DNA of 64,000 nucleotides from Microvirga aerophila. Its GTDB lineage: Bacteria; Pseudomonadota; Alphaproteobacteria; Rhizobiales; Beijerinckiaceae. The notes under the pieces are model-generated. The model made no database searches. It saw only the letters and a program-made list of their open reading frames with translations, and was not told the origin of the DNA. The stretch lies in NCBI RefSeq assembly GCF_003332305.1, contig NZ_QOIO01000026.1:18830-82829 (forward strand). The letters are read 5' to 3'. The position numbers and the translations under genes were made by a program. Numbering within the stretch: the stretch's first letter is position 1; each line of letters opens with the position of its first letter. Positions 26,149 to 35,581 of the stretch are shown here, one piece after another.

Positions 26149-27555
26149 ATGTTTCGCGCATTGGGGCTACTGCTCGCAACTTCCCTAAGCCTGCTGCCCG
26201 AGGCCGCCGCTGCGGCGGAATTCGATGGGCGCACGCTCGGGTTCGCCTGGGCCCTGCCATTCGTGGGCATCCTGCTGTGCATTGCGCTCTTTCCCCTCCT
26301 GGCGTCCCATGCCTGGGAACATCACCAGGGCAAGATCGCAGCCCTCTGGGGCCTCCTGGTCCTTGTCCCGATGGCGGCGATCTTCGGCCCCATGACGGCC
26401 GTTCACGCGCTGGCTCACACGGCGTTCCTCGAATACATCCCGTTCATCCTGCTGCTCCTGGCCCTGTTCACGGTGGCGGGCGGCATTCTCATCCGCGGCA
26501 ACATCCACGGCGCGCCGGTCGCCAACACGGTGCTGCTCGCCATCGGCACGGTGCTGGCGAGCTTCATCGGCACGACGGGCGCATCCATGGTGATGATCCG
26601 CCCGGTGCTGCGCGCCAATGACGACCGGGTGCACAATGCCCATGTGGTGGTGTTCTTCATCTTTCTGGTGTCGAATATCGGCGGCTCCCTGACGCCGCTC
26701 GGGGACCCCCCGCTCTTCCTCGGCTTCCTGCGCGGCGTCGATTTTTTCTGGACCACTACCCACCTGCTGCCAGAAACCCTTTTCGCCAGTGCCGTCGTGC
26801 TCGCGGTCTTCTTCGTCCTCGACACCTACCTGTACAAGAAGGAAGGGCGCATCAAGCCCGATCCGACGCCGGACAAGCCGGTGCGCGTGACGGGCGGCAT
26901 CAACTTCTTCCTGATCCTCACCATCATCGGCGCCATCCTGTTCAGCGCCACCGTGGATCTCGGCCGTTTCACGGTGCTCGGCACCGAGATCGAGGTTGCC
27001 AATGCGGTGCGCGATCTCATCATGATCGTTGTGACGATCATGTCACTCGCCCTCACCCCGAAGGCAAACCGGGAGGAGAACGGCTTCTCCTGGGGACCGA
27101 TCAAGGAAGTGGCGAAGCTCTTCGCGGGCATTTTCATCGCCATCATCCCGGTGCTCGCCATGCTCAAAGCCGGCAGCGAGGGCGCCTTCGCGCCGCTGGT
27201 GGCTTTGGTGTCGAACCCGGACGGCACGCCGAACAACGCCGCCTATTTCTGGCTCACGGGTGGCCTGTCGTCGTTCCTCGACAATGCCCCTACCTACCTG
27301 GTGTTCTTCGAACTCGCCGGCGGCAATCCGCAGACCCTGATGACCCAGGGCGCGCTGACGCTCGCGGCCATTTCGGCAGGCGCAGTGTTCATGGGGGCGA
27401 ACTCCTATATCGGCAACGCCCCCAACTTCATGGTCTATGCGATTGCCCGCGAGGGCGGCGTCAAGATGCCGAGCTTCTTCGGCTATCTCGTCTGGTCCGG
27501 AGCGATCCTGATCCCGACCTTCCTGCTCGTGACGCTGCTGTTCTTCCGGGGCTAA
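26149..27555 (+). CDS. Sodium:proton antiporter-like ion transporter (IT superfamily), 468 aa
   Basis: A polytopic membrane protein with about twelve hydrophobic segments. The N-terminus (ALGLLLATSLSLLPEAAAAA) resembles a cleavable signal or first helix. Signature sequences of the NhaD/ArsB-like ion transporter superfamily are FIGTTGASMVMIRPVLRAN, SNIGGSLTPLGDPPLFLGF and the repeat-related NAPTYLVFFELAG in the second half. These proteins are usually annotated as Na+/H+ antiporters, but some relatives move citrate or other anions. The ATG at 26149 is used because AAGGGGG lies upstream. The 168-base divergent gap to the amidotransferase gene must hold promoters for both. Confidence 0.8.
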   Translation: MFRALGLLLATSLSLLPEAAAAAEFDGRTLGFAWALPFVGILLCIALFPLLASHAWEHHQGKIAALWGLLVLVPMAAIFGPMTAVHALAHTAFLEYIPFILLLLALFTVAGGILIRGNIHGAPVANTVLLAIGTVLASFIGTTGASMVMIRPVLRANDDRVHNAHVVVFFIFLVSNIGGSLTPLGDPPLFLGFLRGVDFFWTTTHLLPETLFASAVVLAVFFVLDTYLYKKEGRIKPDPTPDKPVRVTGGINFFLILTIIGAILFSATVDLGRFTVLGTEIEVANAVRDLIMIVVTIMSLALTPKANREENGFSWGPIKEVAKLFAGIFIAIIPVLAMLKAGSEGAFAPLVALVSNPDGTPNNAAYFWLTGGLSSFLDNAPTYLVFFELAGGNPQTLMTQGALTLAAISAGAVFMGANSYIGNAPNFMVYAIAREGGVKMPSFFGYLVWSGAILIPTFLLVTLLFFRG

Positions 27556-27618
27556 CCGGGTCGTCATTCCGGGGCCGCGCAAGCGAGAGCCCTGAATCGA
27601 ATGCTGGATCTTGTCGGT

Positions 27619-27716
27619 CCTCATCCTGAGGAGCCACGCAGTGGCGTCTCGAAGGATGTTTCAGTGCCCTCTGGAGACGCCTTGCCCTTCGAGACGTTGC
27701 GCTCCTCAGGGTGAGG
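27619..27716. repeat. Intergenic inverted repeat pair (CTCATCCTGAGGAG / CTCGAAGGATG type)
   Basis: A 40-base unit at 27619-27658, beginning CCTCATCCTGAGGAG and ending CGTCTCGAAGGATG, is followed at 27685-27716 by a diverged inverted copy (CCCTTCGAGAC through CTCCTCAGGGTGAGG). Each copy has internal dyad symmetry. Elements of this form occur widely in intergenic regions of Hyphomicrobiales. It fills most of the 196-base gap between the convergent antiporter and flavoprotein genes. Confidence 0.8.
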
Positions 27717-27751
27717 CTATGGAAGCGGCGGGTATCTGGAGCAATCGCCTC

Positions 27752-28846
27752 CTACACCTCTAGCCTCCCGGCCACATCCTCGGCCAGCGACAGGCTCGAC
27801 GTGAGCCCTGGGCTTTCGATTCCGAACAGGTGCACCAAGCCCGGCTGACCGTGCTCGGCCGGGCCGTCGATCATGAAATCCGCCGCCTTCTCGCCTGGTC
27901 CGGTGAGTTTCGGACGGATACCGGAATAATCCGGAACGAGCGCGCCGTCCGGCAGGCCTGGCCAATAGCGGCGGATGGAGGCGTAAAAACTCTCGGCCCG
28001 TTTCGGATCGACCTCGTAGATCTCCCGGTCGATCCACTCCACGTCGGGACCGAAGCGCATGCGCCCGTTGAGGTCGAGGGTCACATGGGTGCCGAGCCCC
28101 CCATCCACGGGAGCAGGATAAATCAAGCGCGAGAAGGCAGGTTTGCCGACACATCCGAAATAGTTGCCCTTGGCCAGGACAAGGCGCGGCACCCGCTCTT
28201 GCGGATAGCCTTCCGTCGCGTGGGCAATCGCCTGCGCGCCCAGGCCGGCTGCATTCACCACCGCGTCGACCGTGAGCGCCGTGGGCTCAGGCCCGCCCAC
28301 ATGGACCTCCCAGCCCTCCCCCGCCCTCTTGATGCGCTCGACCGGTGCATGAAACGCGATGACGCCGCCCGCGGATTCCAGGTCGCCCTCGAGCGCCAGC
28401 ATGAGGGCATGGCTGTCGATGATGCCCGTCTCCTTGGAGAGGATCGCTCCTGTGCAGGCGAGGTTCGGCTCGAGCGACCTCGCCTTCTCGACCGTCAGAT
28501 ACTCGAGGCCCTCGACGCCGTTGGCGATGCCTTGTTCGTAGATGCCTTCGATCTTGGCCTGCTCCAGCGCGTTCGTCGCCACGATAAGCTTGCCGCACTT
28601 GGCATGGGGCACCCCGTGGCTCCGGCAGAAATCGTAGAGCATGCGCCGACCGGCAACGCAGTAGCGCGCGCGCAGCGAACCCGTCGGGTAGTACATCCCC
28701 GCATGGATCACCTCGCTGTTGCGCGAGGACACGCCGTTGCCGATTCCGCCGGTCGCCTCGGCCACGATGACCCCATGACTGCGCAACGCCAGCGCCCTTG
28801 CGATGGCGAGTCCGACAACACCGCCGCCGATGACGAGAACTTCCAT
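27752..28846 (-). CDS. lhgO: FAD-dependent oxidoreductase, L-2-hydroxyglutarate oxidase-like, 364 aa
   Basis: A DAO-family flavoprotein. The FAD Rossmann motif VIGGGVVGLAIARAL is at the N-terminus, followed by SSRNSEVIHAGMYYP, the LhgO/L2HGDH hallmark near residues 40-54. AAGLGAQAIA and the terminal GIESPGLTSSLSLAE complete the fold. Enzymes of this group oxidise L-2-hydroxyglutarate to 2-oxoglutarate, passing electrons to quinone or oxygen. The shorter length (E. coli LhgO is about 420 aa) and the lack of neighbours in glutarate metabolism leave the substrate inferred. It is transcribed alone. Confidence 0.8.
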   Translation of the reverse strand: MEVLVIGGGVVGLAIARALALRSHGVIVAEATGGIGNGVSSRNSEVIHAGMYYPTGSLRARYCVAGRRMLYDFCRSHGVPHAKCGKLIVATNALEQAKIEGIYEQGIANGVEGLEYLTVEKARSLEPNLACTGAILSKETGIIDSHALMLALEGDLESAGGVIAFHAPVERIKRAGEGWEVHVGGPEPTALTVDAVVNAAGLGAQAIAHATEGYPQERVPRLVLAKGNYFGCVGKPAFSRLIYPAPVDGGLGTHVTLDLNGRMRFGPDVEWIDREIYEVDPKRAESFYASIRRYWPGLPDGALVPDYSGIRPKLTGPGEKAADFMIDGPAEHGQPGLVHLFGIESPGLTSSLSLAEDVAGRLEV

Positions 28847-28871
28847 CCGGGAACCCTAAAGCATCTCTAGG

Positions 28872-28924
28872 CTGCGCATCGTCTGAGGCGGAAAACCAGG
28901 ACCGCTTTTCCGCACGATGCGCAG
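28872..28924. repeat. Intergenic inverted repeat (GCGGAAAA...TTTTCCGCACGATGC type)
   Basis: An outer 11-bp perfect pair (28872-28882 with 28914-28924) and an inner 7-bp pair (28889-28895 with 28906-28912) form a long hairpin between the flavoprotein and pckA genes. This type of element with inner GGAAAA/TTTTCC arms is common in this bacterial order. It immediately abuts the pckA terminator. Confidence 0.75.
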
Positions 28925-28956
28925 AAATAAAAACGGCGGCCCGAGAGCCGCCGTTC
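28925..28956 (-). terminator. Rho-independent terminator after pckA
   Basis: On the minus strand AACGGCGGC pairs with GCCGCCGTT around a 6-base loop, followed by TTTTTATTT. It lies 25 bases beyond the pckA stop. Confidence 0.88.
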
Positions 28957-28980
28957 ATGTAAGGCAAAATCGAAGCTGCG

Positions 28981-30591
28981 TCAGGCCGCAATCGACATCT
29001 GCGGAGCAGCCGCGCGCACGTCGGCGTCCACATGATCCTCGAAGCGCTTGAAGTTCTCCTTGAACATGTCGACAAGGCGCTTGGCGGTCTCGGCAAAAGC
29101 CGCCTTATCTTGCCAAGTCTTGACCGGGTAGAGGATGTGCGGCTCGACGCCCGGCACCGAGGTCGGCACCGCGAAGCCGAAATAGGGGTCGCGGCGAAAA
29201 TCGGCCCGGTTGAGGGAGCCGTCGAGGGCAGCCGTGAGCAGGCGGCGGGTGACGCGGATCGGCATGCGCCGGCCGACGCCGAACTTGCCGCCGGTCCAGC
29301 CGGTGTTGACGAGCCAGCAATCCACATGGTGCTTGCCGATGAGGTCCCGCAGCAGGTTGCCGTAGACCGACGGATGACGCGGCATGAACGGCGCGCCGAA
29401 GCAGGTGGAGAACGTGGCCTCCGGGTCCTTCACGCCTTTCTCGGTGCCGGCCACCTTGGCGGTGTAGCCGGACAGGAAGTGATACATGGCCTCGGCGGGC
29501 GTGAGCTTGGCGATGGGGGGCAGAACCCCGAAGGCGTCGCAGGTGAGCATCACGATGTTCTTCGGGATGCCGGCGCGGCCCGTCTCGCTCGCATTGGGAA
29601 TGAAGTAGAGCGGATAGGCGCCGCGGGTGTTCTCGGTGCGGGACGCGTCGTCGAAATCCGGAATGCGCGTGATCGGATCGACGATCACGTTCTCCAGCAC
29701 CGTGCCGAAACGCTCGGTGGTGGCGAAGATCTCCGGCTCCGCCTCGCGGGACAGGCGGATCATCTTGGCGTAGCAGCCGCCCTCGAAATTGAAGACGCCC
29801 TTGGGGCTCCAACCGTGCTCGTCATCGCCCAGAAGGATGCGGTTCGGATCAGCCGACAGGGTGGTCTTGCCGGTTCCCGAGAGGCCGAAGAACAGGGCGA
29901 CGTCGTTGTCCCGGCCCACATTCGCCGAGCAGTGCATCGGCATGATGTTCTGCGGAGGCAGCACGTAGTTGAGATAGGTGAAGACCGACTTCTTCATCTC
30001 GCCCGCATAGGACGAGCCGCCGATCAGCACGATCTTGCGGGCGAAGTTGACCGCGATCACCGTCTCGGACCGGCAACCGTGGCGAGCCGGATCGGCCTTG
30101 AAGGACGGCAGGTCGATGATGGTGAGATCCGGCGCGAAGCCCGGAAGGTCGCCCCGGTCGGGACGGATCAGCAGGTTGCGGATGAACAGGGAGTGCCAGG
30201 CATATTCCGTGAAGACCCGGGCCTTGACCCGGTAAGCCGGCTCGGCTCCGCCGTAGAGGTCCTGCGCGAACAGCTCCTTGCCCTCCGCATGGGCCAGGAA
30301 GTCCTCCAGCAGGGTGTCGAAATTGCCAGGGGTGATCGCGCCGTTGTTGTCCCACCAGACATTGTCCTCGGTGGTTTCGTCGCGCACCACGAACTTGTCC
30401 TTGGGCGAGCGGCCGGTATGAACCCCGGTTTCCGCCAGCAGCGCACCACCCTGAATGATCTGGGTCTCGCCGCGGGCAATGGACTGCTCATACAGCGAAG
30501 GCGCTTCGAGGTTCCAATAGACCCGCTTGAGATTGCGGAAGCCGGAGGTCTCAGCCCCCTGCGCGCTGTTGAAAACGCCGATAGTTTCCAC
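28981..30591 (-). CDS. pckA: Phosphoenolpyruvate carboxykinase (ATP), 536 aa
   Basis: The ATP-dependent PEPCK that converts oxaloacetate to PEP for gluconeogenesis in the cytoplasm. The kinase-1a loop [16 protein letters not shown], the metal-binding kinase-2-like [19 protein letters not shown] near the N-terminus and [12 protein letters not shown] are all intact. The length is normal. It is separated from chvI by a HugZ-like gene; in Agrobacterium pckA lies beside chvGI and is acid induced, so a regulatory link with the neighbouring ChvI/ChvG system is plausible here. A hairpin at 30673-30718 lies upstream. Confidence 0.96.
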   Translation of the reverse strand: METIGVFNSAQGAETSGFRNLKRVYWNLEAPSLYEQSIARGETQIIQGGALLAETGVHTGRSPKDKFVVRDETTEDNVWWDNNGAITPGNFDTLLEDFLAHAEGKELFAQDLYGGAEPAYRVKARVFTEYAWHSLFIRNLLIRPDRGDLPGFAPDLTIIDLPSFKADPARHGCRSETVIAVNFARKIVLIGGSSYAGEMKKSVFTYLNYVLPPQNIMPMHCSANVGRDNDVALFFGLSGTGKTTLSADPNRILLGDDEHGWSPKGVFNFEGGCYAKMIRLSREAEPEIFATTERFGTVLENVIVDPITRIPDFDDASRTENTRGAYPLYFIPNASETGRAGIPKNIVMLTCDAFGVLPPIAKLTPAEAMYHFLSGYTAKVAGTEKGVKDPEATFSTCFGAPFMPRHPSVYGNLLRDLIGKHHVDCWLVNTGWTGGKFGVGRRMPIRVTRRLLTAALDGSLNRADFRRDPYFGFAVPTSVPGVEPHILYPVKTWQDKAAFAETAKRLVDMFKENFKRFEDHVDADVRAAAPQMSIAA

Positions 30592-30672
30592 GGAAGACTA
30601 CTCCCTGATCGCAAGCCACTGCGCGGCCTGATGTTTGCCGACAAAATGGCGCTACATTGTTGTTGTTCAAGT

Positions 30673-30718
30673 CACACCGCCCAAGCTTTGCCGTTTATGC
30701 CGAAAAAGGCCTGGGCGG
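30673..30718. other. Inverted repeat between the HugZ-like gene and pckA
   Basis: Twelve-base arms (30673-30684 and 30707-30718), starting CACCGCCC and ending GGGCGGTG, match at eleven of twelve positions around a 22-base loop. The element lies downstream of the HugZ-like stop and 82 bases upstream of the pckA start. There is no T-run at the stem end on the minus strand, so a regulatory site or a weak terminator are both possible. Confidence 0.45.
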
Positions 30719-30756
30719 TGCGGACATGACACCATTCCATCGCATTCTATTCGCCC

Positions 30757-31494
30757 TCAGGCTAGGTCGTCCCGGGCCTGTTGGGCGAGATTTTTCAGCG
30801 CAAGGCGGAGCTTTTCAGGGTTAACCACCGGCTCCGGGAACGCCACCCTCGCCGTCTGGTCCCCCAGCATCAGGTCGATCCCGTCCGGGTCGAGCCCCGT
30901 GGTCCGCCATGCCCCCGGCGCAGCTCCGGCGAAGTGCGTCGCATAAAGCTGCAGAGCCTCGCGGTAGTCCTCGTTCATATGCGCGACGGCGCTCGCTTCG
31001 GCCTCGATCAAGGTCTCGGCCCTAGAAACGTCCGTGCGCAGGTCCGCGCCCGACAGGGTAGCGGCCTTGGCGAAGCCGCCGTTGAGATGGCCGGCCAGGA
31101 TCTCAAGGCGCCAGAACGAGAAATCTGGAAAGTCCACATAGAGTTCGGCCTTGGGGTGCCGGGCGAGAAACCGGGCGCGGATGCGGGGCAGATCGGTTCG
31201 TTCCGCCCGGCCGATCACAGTCAGGCGCGGATGAGCCAGGGGATCGCCCTTGCCCGTCTGCGCGAGGAGAAGGGATACCTGCGGCTCACGCTCAAGATTG
31301 GCCGTATGGCTGGACAGGCGCGATGTCAGCAGGATCGGGGAGCCGTCGATGTCGGTGGCGACCGTCACGAGCGTTGCAAACGGAAAGCCCTGGCTGTCGA
31401 GGGTCGCGAGAGCGCCGGACCGGATCGTGCGCAGAAGGTGCTTGCCCAGGGCGACGCCGTCGAACCCTTGAATCGCCTGACCCGGCTTATCCAT
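30757..31494 (-). CDS. HugZ-like pyridoxamine 5'-phosphate oxidase-fold protein with DUF2470, 245 aa
   Basis: Residues about 15-150 form a split-barrel flavin or heme binding domain ([42 protein letters not shown]-like [10 protein letters not shown]). Residues about 165-240 match DUF2470, with [17 protein letters not shown] and [10 protein letters not shown]. This two-domain layout is that of HugZ-type heme oxygenases and their many uncharacterised relatives. No heme uptake genes are nearby, so heme degradation is only one possibility. It is divergent from chvI across 195 bases. Confidence 0.8.
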   Translation of the reverse strand: MDKPGQAIQGFDGVALGKHLLRTIRSGALATLDSQGFPFATLVTVATDIDGSPILLTSRLSSHTANLEREPQVSLLLAQTGKGDPLAHPRLTVIGRAERTDLPRIRARFLARHPKAELYVDFPDFSFWRLEILAGHLNGGFAKAATLSGADLRTDVSRAETLIEAEASAVAHMNEDYREALQLYATHFAGAAPGAWRTTGLDPDGIDLMLGDQTARVAFPEPVVNPEKLRLALKNLAQQARDDLA

Positions 31495-31689
31495 AATCGT
31501 TCATCTCCTGTTGGATCGACAGGCCTATCATCGGAATTGTGTCCTGGCCCTGGCATGGCGCAGGATGCACCTTATTTATGCCACCAGAAAGGCGCAGTTG
31601 GGCACGTATCGCTCCCTGCCGCGTTGTCAGGCCAGAGGCCGGCGAGATTTGCCGATCATGGCCCTCCGAGTTTAGCTAAGGAAGACTTC

Positions 31690-32388
31690 ATGCCAACGAT
31701 CGCCCTTGTCGATGACGATCGCAACATCCTGACTTCGGTCTCCATCGCCCTCGAGGCGGAAGGCTACCGCATTCAGACCTATACCGACGGGGCCTCGGCC
31801 CTGGATGGCCTGAAGCATGCCCCGCCGGACCTGGCGATCTTCGACATCAAGATGCCGCGCATGGACGGCATGGAGCTCCTGCGCCGCCTGCGCCAGAAAT
31901 CGGACCTGCCGGTGATCTTCCTGACCTCGAAGGACGAGGAGATCGACGAGTTGTTCGGCCTGAAGATGGGCGCGGACGACTTCATCCGCAAACCGTTCTC
32001 CCAGCGTCTTCTCGTGGAGCGCGTCAAGGCAGTGCTGCGCCGCTTCGCCCCCAAGGACCAGACAGTCCCTCGCGAGACCGACGCCAAAGCCCTGGAGCGC
32101 GGCCAGCTCAAGATGGACCCGGAGCGGCATGCCTGCACCTGGAAGGGCGAGCCAGTGACCCTAACGGTCACCGAGTTCCTGATCCTGCAGGCCCTCGCGA
32201 CCCGCCCGGGCGTGGTCAAAAGCCGCAACGCCCTCATGGATGCGGCCTATGACGACCAGGTTTATGTGGACGACCGCACCATCGACAGCCACATCAAGCG
32301 CCTGCGCAAGAAGTTCAAGATGGTTGATAACAGTTTCGAAATGATCGAAACCCTCTATGGCGTCGGCTATCGCTTCAAGGAAGCCTAA
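31690..32388 (+). CDS. chvI: OmpR-family response regulator ChvI, 232 aa
   Basis: The receiver domain has the acidic pair DDD at 8-10, phosphoacceptor Asp52 in [12 protein letters not shown], Thr79 in LTSKDEEID and Lys101 in RKPF. The C-terminal winged helix of OmpR/PhoB type includes [19 protein letters not shown] and [15 protein letters not shown]. The combination with the adjacent ChvG kinase and HPr kinase genes is the conserved ChvI (ExoR-regulated in rhizobia) arrangement that controls acid response, exopolysaccharide and envelope functions. AAGGAAG precedes the ATG at 31690. A 125-base gap separates it from chvG. Confidence 0.93.
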   Translation: MPTIALVDDDRNILTSVSIALEAEGYRIQTYTDGASALDGLKHAPPDLAIFDIKMPRMDGMELLRRLRQKSDLPVIFLTSKDEEIDELFGLKMGADDFIRKPFSQRLLVERVKAVLRRFAPKDQTVPRETDAKALERGQLKMDPERHACTWKGEPVTLTVTEFLILQALATRPGVVKSRNALMDAAYDDQVYVDDRTIDSHIKRLRKKFKMVDNSFEMIETLYGVGYRFKEA

Positions 32389-32513
32389 GGCCACTGAAGC
32401 GACCTGCGAGGTCGATTTCGGCCGGGCGAAAGCCGGCCGCCGCCAAGACCTTACGGAACCACCGAAACGGAAGGGCATGATCCGTTTTCACCGGATTGTG
32501 CTTTAATGGATGC

Positions 32514-34301
32514 ATGAAGGCTGATCCGATCCACGTCGAGGCCCTTGCCGAAGACGCGCCGGCCCCGCGCGGCACCCTGGCGCGCCTGAGGGGTCTCGGC
32601 CGCATGCTCGCGCAGCGCGCCTCGTCGAGCCTGACGCGGCGCATCGTCGTGCTCAATCTCGCGGGCCTCGTGGCGCTCCTCGTCGGCTTCCTGTACCTCA
32701 ACCAGTTCCGCGAGGGCCTGATCGAGGCGCGGGTGCAGAGCCTTCTGATCCAGGGCGAGATCATCGCGGGCGCCATCGCGGGCTCGGCCACGGTGGACAC
32801 GAACGCCATCACCATCGATCCGGACAAGCTCCTCCAGATGCAGGCGGGCGAGACGGAAGGGTTTTCCGACGAATACCTCTCTTCCCTCGAATTCTCGATC
32901 AACCCCGAACGGGTCGCCCCTCTTCTGCGCAGGCTGGTGACGCCGACCCAGACGCGAGCCCGAATCTTCGACCGGGAAGGAGCGCTGCTCCTCGATTCCC
33001 GCACGTTCTATTCCCGCGGCGACATCATGCGCCTCGAGCTGCCACCGGTTCCGGCTGAGGACACCACAAGCGCCATGGAGCGCGCCTGGAACTCCATTCG
33101 CAAGATGTTCCGGCGCACCAAGCGCCCGGTGCGCGAAGAGGTGGGACCGGCCAACGGAAAGTCCCTGCCGGAGGTGCAGCAGGCCTTCGCGGGCAAGCAG
33201 TCGAGCGGCGTGCGCGTCAACGCCCGGGGCGAGACCATCGTGTCGGTCGCGGTGCCGATCCAGCGCTTCAGAGCCGTGCAGGGGGTGCTGCTTCTCTCGA
33301 CCCAGGAAGGCGACATCGACGCCATCATCGCGTCCGAGCGGTTCGCCCTGCTCCAGGTCTTCCTCGTGGCCGCCGTGGTGATGATCCTTTTGTCCCTCCT
33401 GCTCGCCGGCGCCATCGCCGGACCGGTCCGGCGCTTGGCTGAGGCGGCCGAGCGGGTGCGGTGGGGCACCCAGTCCCGTCAGGAAATTCCCGATTTCACC
33501 AACCGCTCCGACGAGATCGGCCATCTTTCTGGCGCGCTGCGGGACATGACCAGGGCGCTCTACAACCGGATCGACGCGATCGAGAGCTTCGCAGCGGACG
33601 TCGCCCACGAATTGAAGAACCCGCTCACATCGCTGCGCAGCGCAGTCGAGACCCTGCCGCTCGCCCGGAGCGAGGATTCGCAGAAGCGGCTCATGTCGAT
33701 CATCCAGCATGACGTGAGGCGGCTCGACCGCCTGATCAGCGACATCTCGGACGCGTCCAGGCTGGATGCCGAGCTGGCGCGGGCCGATGCGGAGTCCATC
33801 GACATGGCGCACCTGTTGCAGGCGGTCGTCTCCGTGGCCAACGAACGCCGGCAGAAGGACGATCCTCCCATCAGGCTCACGATCGAGCAGCACCCGCGAG
33901 GGCGCGACTCCTTCCTGGTCATCGGACACGACAGCCGCCTGGGTCAGGTGTTCAACAACCTGATCGACAACGCCCGCTCGTTCTCGCCGCCCGACGGGAG
34001 CGTCCGCGTCACCCTGCGGCGGCGCAAGGCGCAGGTCGAGGTGGTCGTCGAGGATGACGGCCCGGGAATAGAGCCCCATGCCCTCGACCGGATCTTCGAG
34101 CGCTTCTATACCGACCGGCCGGAGCAGGGCTTCGGCCAGAATTCAGGTCTTGGCCTGTCGATCTCGCGCCAGATCATCGAGGCCCATCGCGGCAAGATCC
34201 GGGCCGAGAACCGGCTCGGTCCTCCCGACGAAACCGGGGAGCCCCGGCGGCTGGGGGCGCGCTTCATCATCCGCCTGCCGGCGGCGGGGCAGAAGGGATG
34301 A
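32514..34301 (+). CDS. chvG: Sensor histidine kinase ChvG, 595 aa
   Basis: An inner-membrane sensor kinase with two membrane helices (about residues 42-62 and 283-305) flanking a periplasmic domain of about 220 residues. A HAMP segment follows (GPVRRLAEAAERVR). The DHp box is DVAHELKNPLTSLRS with phosphoacceptor His365. The ATPase domain shows FNNLIDNARSFS (N box), DDGPGIEP (G1) and GLGLSISRQIIEAH (G2). It partners ChvI upstream. Its stop overlaps the HPr kinase start (ATGA), so these genes are coupled. The ATG at 32514 fits the family N-terminus. Confidence 0.93.
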   Translation: MKADPIHVEALAEDAPAPRGTLARLRGLGRMLAQRASSSLTRRIVVLNLAGLVALLVGFLYLNQFREGLIEARVQSLLIQGEIIAGAIAGSATVDTNAITIDPDKLLQMQAGETEGFSDEYLSSLEFSINPERVAPLLRRLVTPTQTRARIFDREGALLLDSRTFYSRGDIMRLELPPVPAEDTTSAMERAWNSIRKMFRRTKRPVREEVGPANGKSLPEVQQAFAGKQSSGVRVNARGETIVSVAVPIQRFRAVQGVLLLSTQEGDIDAIIASERFALLQVFLVAAVVMILLSLLLAGAIAGPVRRLAEAAERVRWGTQSRQEIPDFTNRSDEIGHLSGALRDMTRALYNRIDAIESFAADVAHELKNPLTSLRSAVETLPLARSEDSQKRLMSIIQHDVRRLDRLISDISDASRLDAELARADAESIDMAHLLQAVVSVANERRQKDDPPIRLTIEQHPRGRDSFLVIGHDSRLGQVFNNLIDNARSFSPPDGSVRVTLRRRKAQVEVVVEDDGPGIEPHALDRIFERFYTDRPEQGFGQNSGLGLSISRQIIEAHRGKIRAENRLGPPDETGEPRRLGARFIIRLPAAGQKG

Positions 34302-34765
34302 CCCCGTCTCGAGGCATCCCCGAGACGATCCACGCCTCCTGCGTGGTCGTCGGAGAGGCCGGATTGCTTATCCGGGGCGCATCGGATGCGGGGAAGTCGT
34401 CCCTTGCCCGAGAAATCATCTTCCACGCTGCACAGGCCGGTCGGTTCAGCCGCCTCGTCAGCGATGACAGGACGCGGGTCCAGGCCCTTCATGGCCGCTT
34501 GGTCGCCTGGCCGACCGACCCGCTCGCCGGCTGCATCGAGGTGCGGGGCGTCGGCATCGTCCGCCGCCCCTTCGAACCCTCGGCCGTCGTCCGGCTGATC
34601 GTCGATCTGTCGGAGGATCCGGAGCGCTATCCGGAAGAGTTGGAGGGCCACGCTGGCCTCTGCGGCGTCATGGTCCCTCGCCTTCATATGAGAACAGGGG
34701 CATTTTCGGCCGACATCGCCCTGGGTCGCCTGAGTGGTGTTTGCGACACGGTCGTGACACTGTGA
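34298..34765 (+). CDS. hprK: Short HPr kinase/phosphorylase (HprK), 155 aa
   Basis: The short alphaproteobacterial form, containing only the C-terminal kinase domain. The N-terminal half found in Firmicutes HprK is missing. The Walker A motif is GASDAGKSS at residues 27-35 and the region ending VPRLHMRTG is conserved. The expected reaction is ATP-dependent phosphorylation of the regulatory serine of HPr, encoded two genes downstream. The start overlaps chvG by four bases, which links PTS phosphorylation state with ChvG/ChvI expression. The short form is normal for the class, not a broken gene. Confidence 0.9.
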   Translation: MTPSRGIPETIHASCVVVGEAGLLIRGASDAGKSSLAREIIFHAAQAGRFSRLVSDDRTRVQALHGRLVAWPTDPLAGCIEVRGVGIVRRPFEPSAVVRLIVDLSEDPERYPEELEGHAGLCGVMVPRLHMRTGAFSADIALGRLSGVCDTVVTL

Positions 34766-34854
34766 TGAACATTTCGTCGCAAACGCTCTTGCGCTTGGCT
34801 TCGCGGTGCACAAAATAGCGGCTCCGCTCCCCGGAGCGTTCGGACCTGGAAATT

Positions 34855-35256
34855 ATGATTGGAATGGTGCTCGTCACCCACGGGCAGCTCGCGACGGAAT
34901 TCAAAGCCGCGCTTGAGCATGTGGTGGGGCCTCAAGAGCAGCTCGAAACGATCACGATCGGCCCCGATGACGATATGGAAACACGGCGCAAGGATATCAT
35001 GGCCGCCGTGTGCAACGTCAATTCGGGCCAGGGCGTCGTGGTCCTCACCGACATGTTCGGGGGCACCCCCTCGAACCTCGCCCTGTCATGCATGAACGGC
35101 AGCTCCGTGGAGGTGGTCGCCGGCATCAACCTGCCGATGCTGATCAAGCTCGCGAGCGTCCGGGACGAGGAGTCCCTCACGGACGCTGTCTCCCACGCGC
35201 AGGAAGCCGGGCGCAAATACATCAACGTCGCGTCGCGCGTTCTGTCCGGAAAGTAA
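34855..35256 (+). CDS. Mannose-family PTS EIIA component, 133 aa
   Basis: A small cytoplasmic EIIA-Man domain. The phosphorylatable His9 is in MVLVTHGQLA; DMFGGTPSNLAL and VVAGINLPML are the other conserved stretches. No EIIB, EIIC or EIID is present, so it takes part in a regulatory phosphorelay (with HPr and a PtsP-type EI encoded elsewhere) rather than sugar import. It follows hprK by 89 bases and precedes HPr by 4 bases. Confidence 0.92.
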   Translation: MIGMVLVTHGQLATEFKAALEHVVGPQEQLETITIGPDDDMETRRKDIMAAVCNVNSGQGVVVLTDMFGGTPSNLALSCMNGSSVEVVAGINLPMLIKLASVRDEESLTDAVSHAQEAGRKYINVASRVLSGK

Positions 35257-35260
35257 GCCT

Positions 35261-35581
35261 ATGCAGCGCAGCCTTGATGACGATTGTCCCCCGGCCCCGG
35301 TTCCCGATGGAGCCCAGGCTCGCGAGATTCCGATCATCAACCGCCGGGGCCTCCATGCCCGCGCTTCCGCGAAATTCGTCCAGACGGTCGAGCGCTTCGA
35401 TTCCGACGTGACGGTGACCCGCTGCGGCGAGACGGTCGGCGGCCGCTCCATCATGGGCCTCCTGACCCTCGCGGCGGCGCAGGGCACCTCCATCACGGTT
35501 ACGGCCAAGGGCCCGGATGCCGAGGCCTGCCTCCAGGCCATCGGCGATCTCCTGGCCAACCGGTTCGGCGAAGACGAGTAG
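35261..35581 (+). CDS. ptsH: HPr phosphocarrier protein, 106 aa
   Basis: An HPr with the catalytic His32 in RRGLHARASAKF (His15 of typical HPr) and the HprK target Ser63 in GRSIMGLL (Ser46). The N-terminus is extended by about 18 residues (acidic and Pro-rich) relative to enteric HPr, as in some relatives; an internal start is not obvious. It is translated four bases after EIIA. Its TAG stop at 35579-35581 lies inside the large palindrome that precedes ahcY. Confidence 0.93.
   Translation: MQRSLDDDCPPAPVPDGAQAREIPIINRRGLHARASAKFVQTVERFDSDVTVTRCGETVGGRSIMGLLTLAAAQGTSITVTAKGPDAEACLQAIGDLLANRFGEDE

Noticed and set aside
29032..30729. Plus-strand open frame of 565 codons opposite pckA
   Set aside because: It covers the whole of an intact pckA on the other strand and has no recognisable domain or ribosome site.
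34298..34765. HprK as a truncated pseudogene
   Set aside because: Lack of the N-terminal half is normal for alphaproteobacterial HprK, and the P-loop is intact.
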